A DNA stretch of 64,000 bases from Phascolomyces articulosus (lineage: Eukaryota; Mucoromycota; Mucoromycetes; Mucorales; Lichtheimiaceae): contig JAIXMP010000027.1 in NCBI GenBank assembly GCA_025677815.1, positions 496,001-560,000 of the forward strand. The letters are read 5' to 3'. A program made the position numbers and the translations under genes. Position 1 is the first letter of the stretch; each line of letters opens with the position of its first letter. This document shows positions 61,919 to 64,000 of the stretch, in pieces. The notes beneath the pieces are model-generated. The model did not search any database. It had not been told where the DNA came from and was given only the letters and a program-made list of their open reading frames with translations.

Positions 61919-62718
61919 ATGTCGAAAACTAAAAATAACGATCAAAATAAAAAGCAGAAAAAAAAAGAGAAAGCTTTGAAGGAAGTGATGAAGACGAATA
62001 AATTGCTACTTGAACAATTAGCAATTTTACGTCAGGAAGTCAGTGATTTACGACGTGTGGTTCAAAGAACAGAGCCAGTAGAGCCGGTTATGTTATCGAT
62101 TTCGGGTTCTCCAAGTCCTTTCCGCAAACATACTAGATTTACTGTAATTCCAAACGACACAAAAGTAATAAAAAGTGATCATACCAAGTTGTCTGCTGTC
62201 CTTGAGGATATTGGAAATCGTTTTTTCGAGAATAGACCATGGGATAAAGCATTCTTGGAGGGTTTTGCCCAGGAACTCGAAAAGTTTGCTAATGATGTTT
62301 CTAGACATGTTCGAAGAAGATTTCGTGTTGATAAGACTGTAGGATGGCAATCATCGCCAAAAGAAGGAAGAGATTTAGCAGTGGATATGATGGAAGCCAA
62401 TGTTGGTGATTACTTCCCTCTTCGTTCTTGTAAAAAATCCTGGGCTACGAAGTTCCTTCTAAGAAGAGCATGGAATAGAACTTGTAAAGAAGATGCCAAT
62501 GAAGGTGATATTTTGATGAATGAAAGGTACAGTCATTTAGTTTCTAAAAATATTCTCACTTTATAAGTATAATGATAGCTGTTTTCTATTACTATATATT
62601 CAGCAGCAATAGTGAGCCAGCCCTTACTTTGAACACCACCACTAATTCTGCTACTCAACAACATGGAGTTGATGATGAAATTTGGGATATCCCAAATCTT
62701 GATCCAAAAGAGAACTAA
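61919..62718 (+). CDS. Unrecognised basic protein with N-terminal coiled coil
   Basis: Two exons (61919-62526, 62604-62718) give 240 residues; without splicing the frame ends at residue 215. The N-terminal 55 residues are a Lys-rich patch (NKKQKKKEKALKEVMK) and a coiled coil (LLLEQLAILRQEVSDLRRVV). A central helical domain follows: IGNRFFENRPWDKAFLEGF, then RHVRRRFRVDKTVGWQSSP, then DYFPLRSCKKSWATKFLLRR with Trp and Arg/Lys residues suggestive of DNA or RNA binding. The spliced tail is acidic (GVDDEIWDIPNLDP). I do not recognise it. Its position next to a transposase fragment and behind a repeat block allows a mobile-element accessory role, but that is inference. Confidence 0.55.
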
Positions 62719-63143
62719 GAAATGTTTTTTTGATGGATAAATATGGTTACAAAAATGATATTTTTTGTAGTAGTACACAGTTTCCCCAACTCAACCTTAT
62801 TTCATAACACATTCTTTTATTATTACTTCTTCTCATTTTCTATTTCCTTTTCTTAGCCCATTTTTTCATTCATACTTTCAATTATTCAAGTTCTTTATCA
62901 TATATAAAAACATACCAAAACACTATTTACTATCAAATCTTTGTTATTTCAATGTATGGGATATTATTATTAATGAGCGGAAGTATTTGTGAAACAATGG
63001 TAGCTTACATGAAATATTTTAAAGTGTACTTCTTCCTTCTATAGTAGTTCAATTGTACCTATCCTACTTTAAAGCAGATTATTAGCAGATTATATTATAA
63101 ACAACCAGGTCAAAATGAATTTTTCAGGTAATGATTTAATGAA
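62719..63143. other. Intergenic, nothing recognised
   Basis: AT-rich spacer without gene-like frames. Confidence 0.4.
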
Positions 63144-63939
63144 ATGAAACTTAGGTACAAAAAAATGAATGCTAAGCATTATTTCAAATCAGGTCAACCC
63201 AGTCAATTTGACAGCTACGATCATCTTGCTAAACATGTACAAACTCGCAACCCAATGTTCAACGGCAAGGAAATCGATCCCACCAAGGTATCAAATCCTA
63301 TCCATCCTCACATTACGACAAGTATTGCCATTTACTCGGCTATGATGCAAAGAGGTGGATCTAGAGAGCTTTACGATATTGTCATTAATGAGGTTAACAA
63401 ATTCACAAAAATTGCCAAATTACCCGAACTCCTATCTCAGCATCTCGCTAAAAAGGCACTTCAGGAACGGTGTCCTGCTAAACCAAAAGAATATCCTGTT
63501 TGTGCTAATAGTTGTAAAATGGTTCTATCAGATGATGTTAATGATGAATGTAACCATTGTCATGAAAAGATATATCGAGATGGACACCCAGAAAAACCAA
63601 AGAAAACAATGGTACAATTGCCTCTCAAGGATCAACTTGCATCTCTTGTTCAAGATAAAAAAAACAGGAGAATTATTAAAGTATCCTTTCAAGCGTCAAC
63701 CGAAAAAAAATGTTATGACCGACATTTTTGATGGTGAATTGTGTATCAAGATTATGGATCATCTGAAAGACGAACATCATATCTTTTTGGCTTTATACAC
63801 TGATGATTTTAACGTCCATAAACGCAGTACACATTCCATGACTATCGCACATATCCAAATCCTTAATTTTCCTCCAGAAAAACGTACACAAGATGATTAT
63901 ATGGCACAGGTGTATTTGACTCCAGGTATCAATCCTTAA
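63144..63939 (+). pseudogene. Tnp2-like (CACTA/EnSpm-type) transposase fragment, frameshifted
   Basis: The first frame reads HYFKSGQPSQFDSYDHLAKH, then LAKKALQERCPAKPKEYPVC, and a zinc-ribbon-like piece with VCANSCKMV and CNHCHEK, then MVQLPLKDQLASLVQDKK. At an eight-A run near 63656-63663 the homology moves to the +1 frame: ELLKYPFKRQPKKN, VMTDIFDGELCIKIM, FLALYTDDFNVHKRSTHSMT, HIQILNFPPEKRTQDDYMAQ. This order (zinc motif, Pro-Leu-x-x-Gln-Leu, DIFDG, Y-x-D-x-F, MTI-x-x-I, R-x-x-D-x-Y) is the Tnp2-type transposase family common in fungi. The second frame ends in TAA at 63937, so the gene is cut again or continues by an intron beyond the window. The true start is not known; MKLRYKK is only the first ATG. 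Confidence 0.7.
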
Positions 63940-64000
63940 ATAAAATCATTTAATTTTTTTCTTGGTCCTTATTCTTCCATCGATAATGCATTATTTTAGG

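Noticed and set aside
61445..61932. Overlapping frames over the ATGCC repeats
   Set aside because: Their sequence (KKCQKNAKKMPK) is only the repeat read as codons.

Overview
The window looks like nuclear DNA of a filamentous fungus, most likely an early-diverging one of the Mucoromycota/Mucorales type. The intergenic DNA is very AT-rich and full of microsatellites. Genes carry many short GT-AG introns (mostly about 50-150 bases) with CTAAC/CTTAC-like branch sites. The gene content is fungal: two C-4 methylsterol oxidases, GPI-anchored serine/threonine-rich wall proteins, fungal sugar porters, a CreC/WDR20-like protein and a fungal-type mitochondrial ribosomal protein. Exon joins were worked out by hand; in every intact gene the summed exon lengths are a multiple of three.

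Layout. 1-11 kb: the end of an unrecognised gene, a microsomal cytochrome P450 (+), an MFS sugar transporter (-) divergent from a GH43 beta-xylosidase-like hydrolase (+), then a decayed AT-hook gene. 11-20 kb: nucleoporin SEH1 (-), an EST1/SMG6-like PIN protein (+) and ribosomal protein eL14 (-). 20-23 kb: a gene-poor stretch with decayed coding pieces and a 629-bp pogo-like transposon remnant that still shows TA duplications, inverted repeats and a broken CENP-B-type DNA-binding region. 23-31 kb: two ERG25-type sterol oxidase paralogues in the same orientation around a small secreted protein gene. 31-40 kb: mitochondrial ribosomal protein mS26 (+), an AdipoR/IZH-type seven-helix receptor (-), a TALE homeodomain factor (+) in microsatellite-rich DNA, and a TPMT-like methyltransferase (-). 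41-43 kb: a broken Harbinger/PIF-type transposase gene ending in a poly-T run. 44-59 kb: a second sugar transporter (+), TAF12 (-), a CreC/WDR20-like WD40 protein (+), two GPI-anchored-type wall proteins (-), and a RhoGAP protein (-) that probably carries a membrane tail and uses a GC-AG intron. 59-64 kb: a decayed multi-exon gene (-), an inverted/direct ATGCC repeat block, an unrecognised basic protein (+), and a Tnp2-like transposase fragment with a homopolymer frameshift.

The genes are mostly independent housekeeping or regulatory units. Functional links suggested by position are the transporter/xylosidase divergent pair (sugar release plus uptake) and the duplicated sterol oxidases. The P450 and ERG25 proteins are expected at the ER. 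SEH1, TAF12, the TALE factor and eL14 are ordinary nuclear or translational components. Mobile-element debris clusters at 20-23, 41-43 and 59-64 kb.
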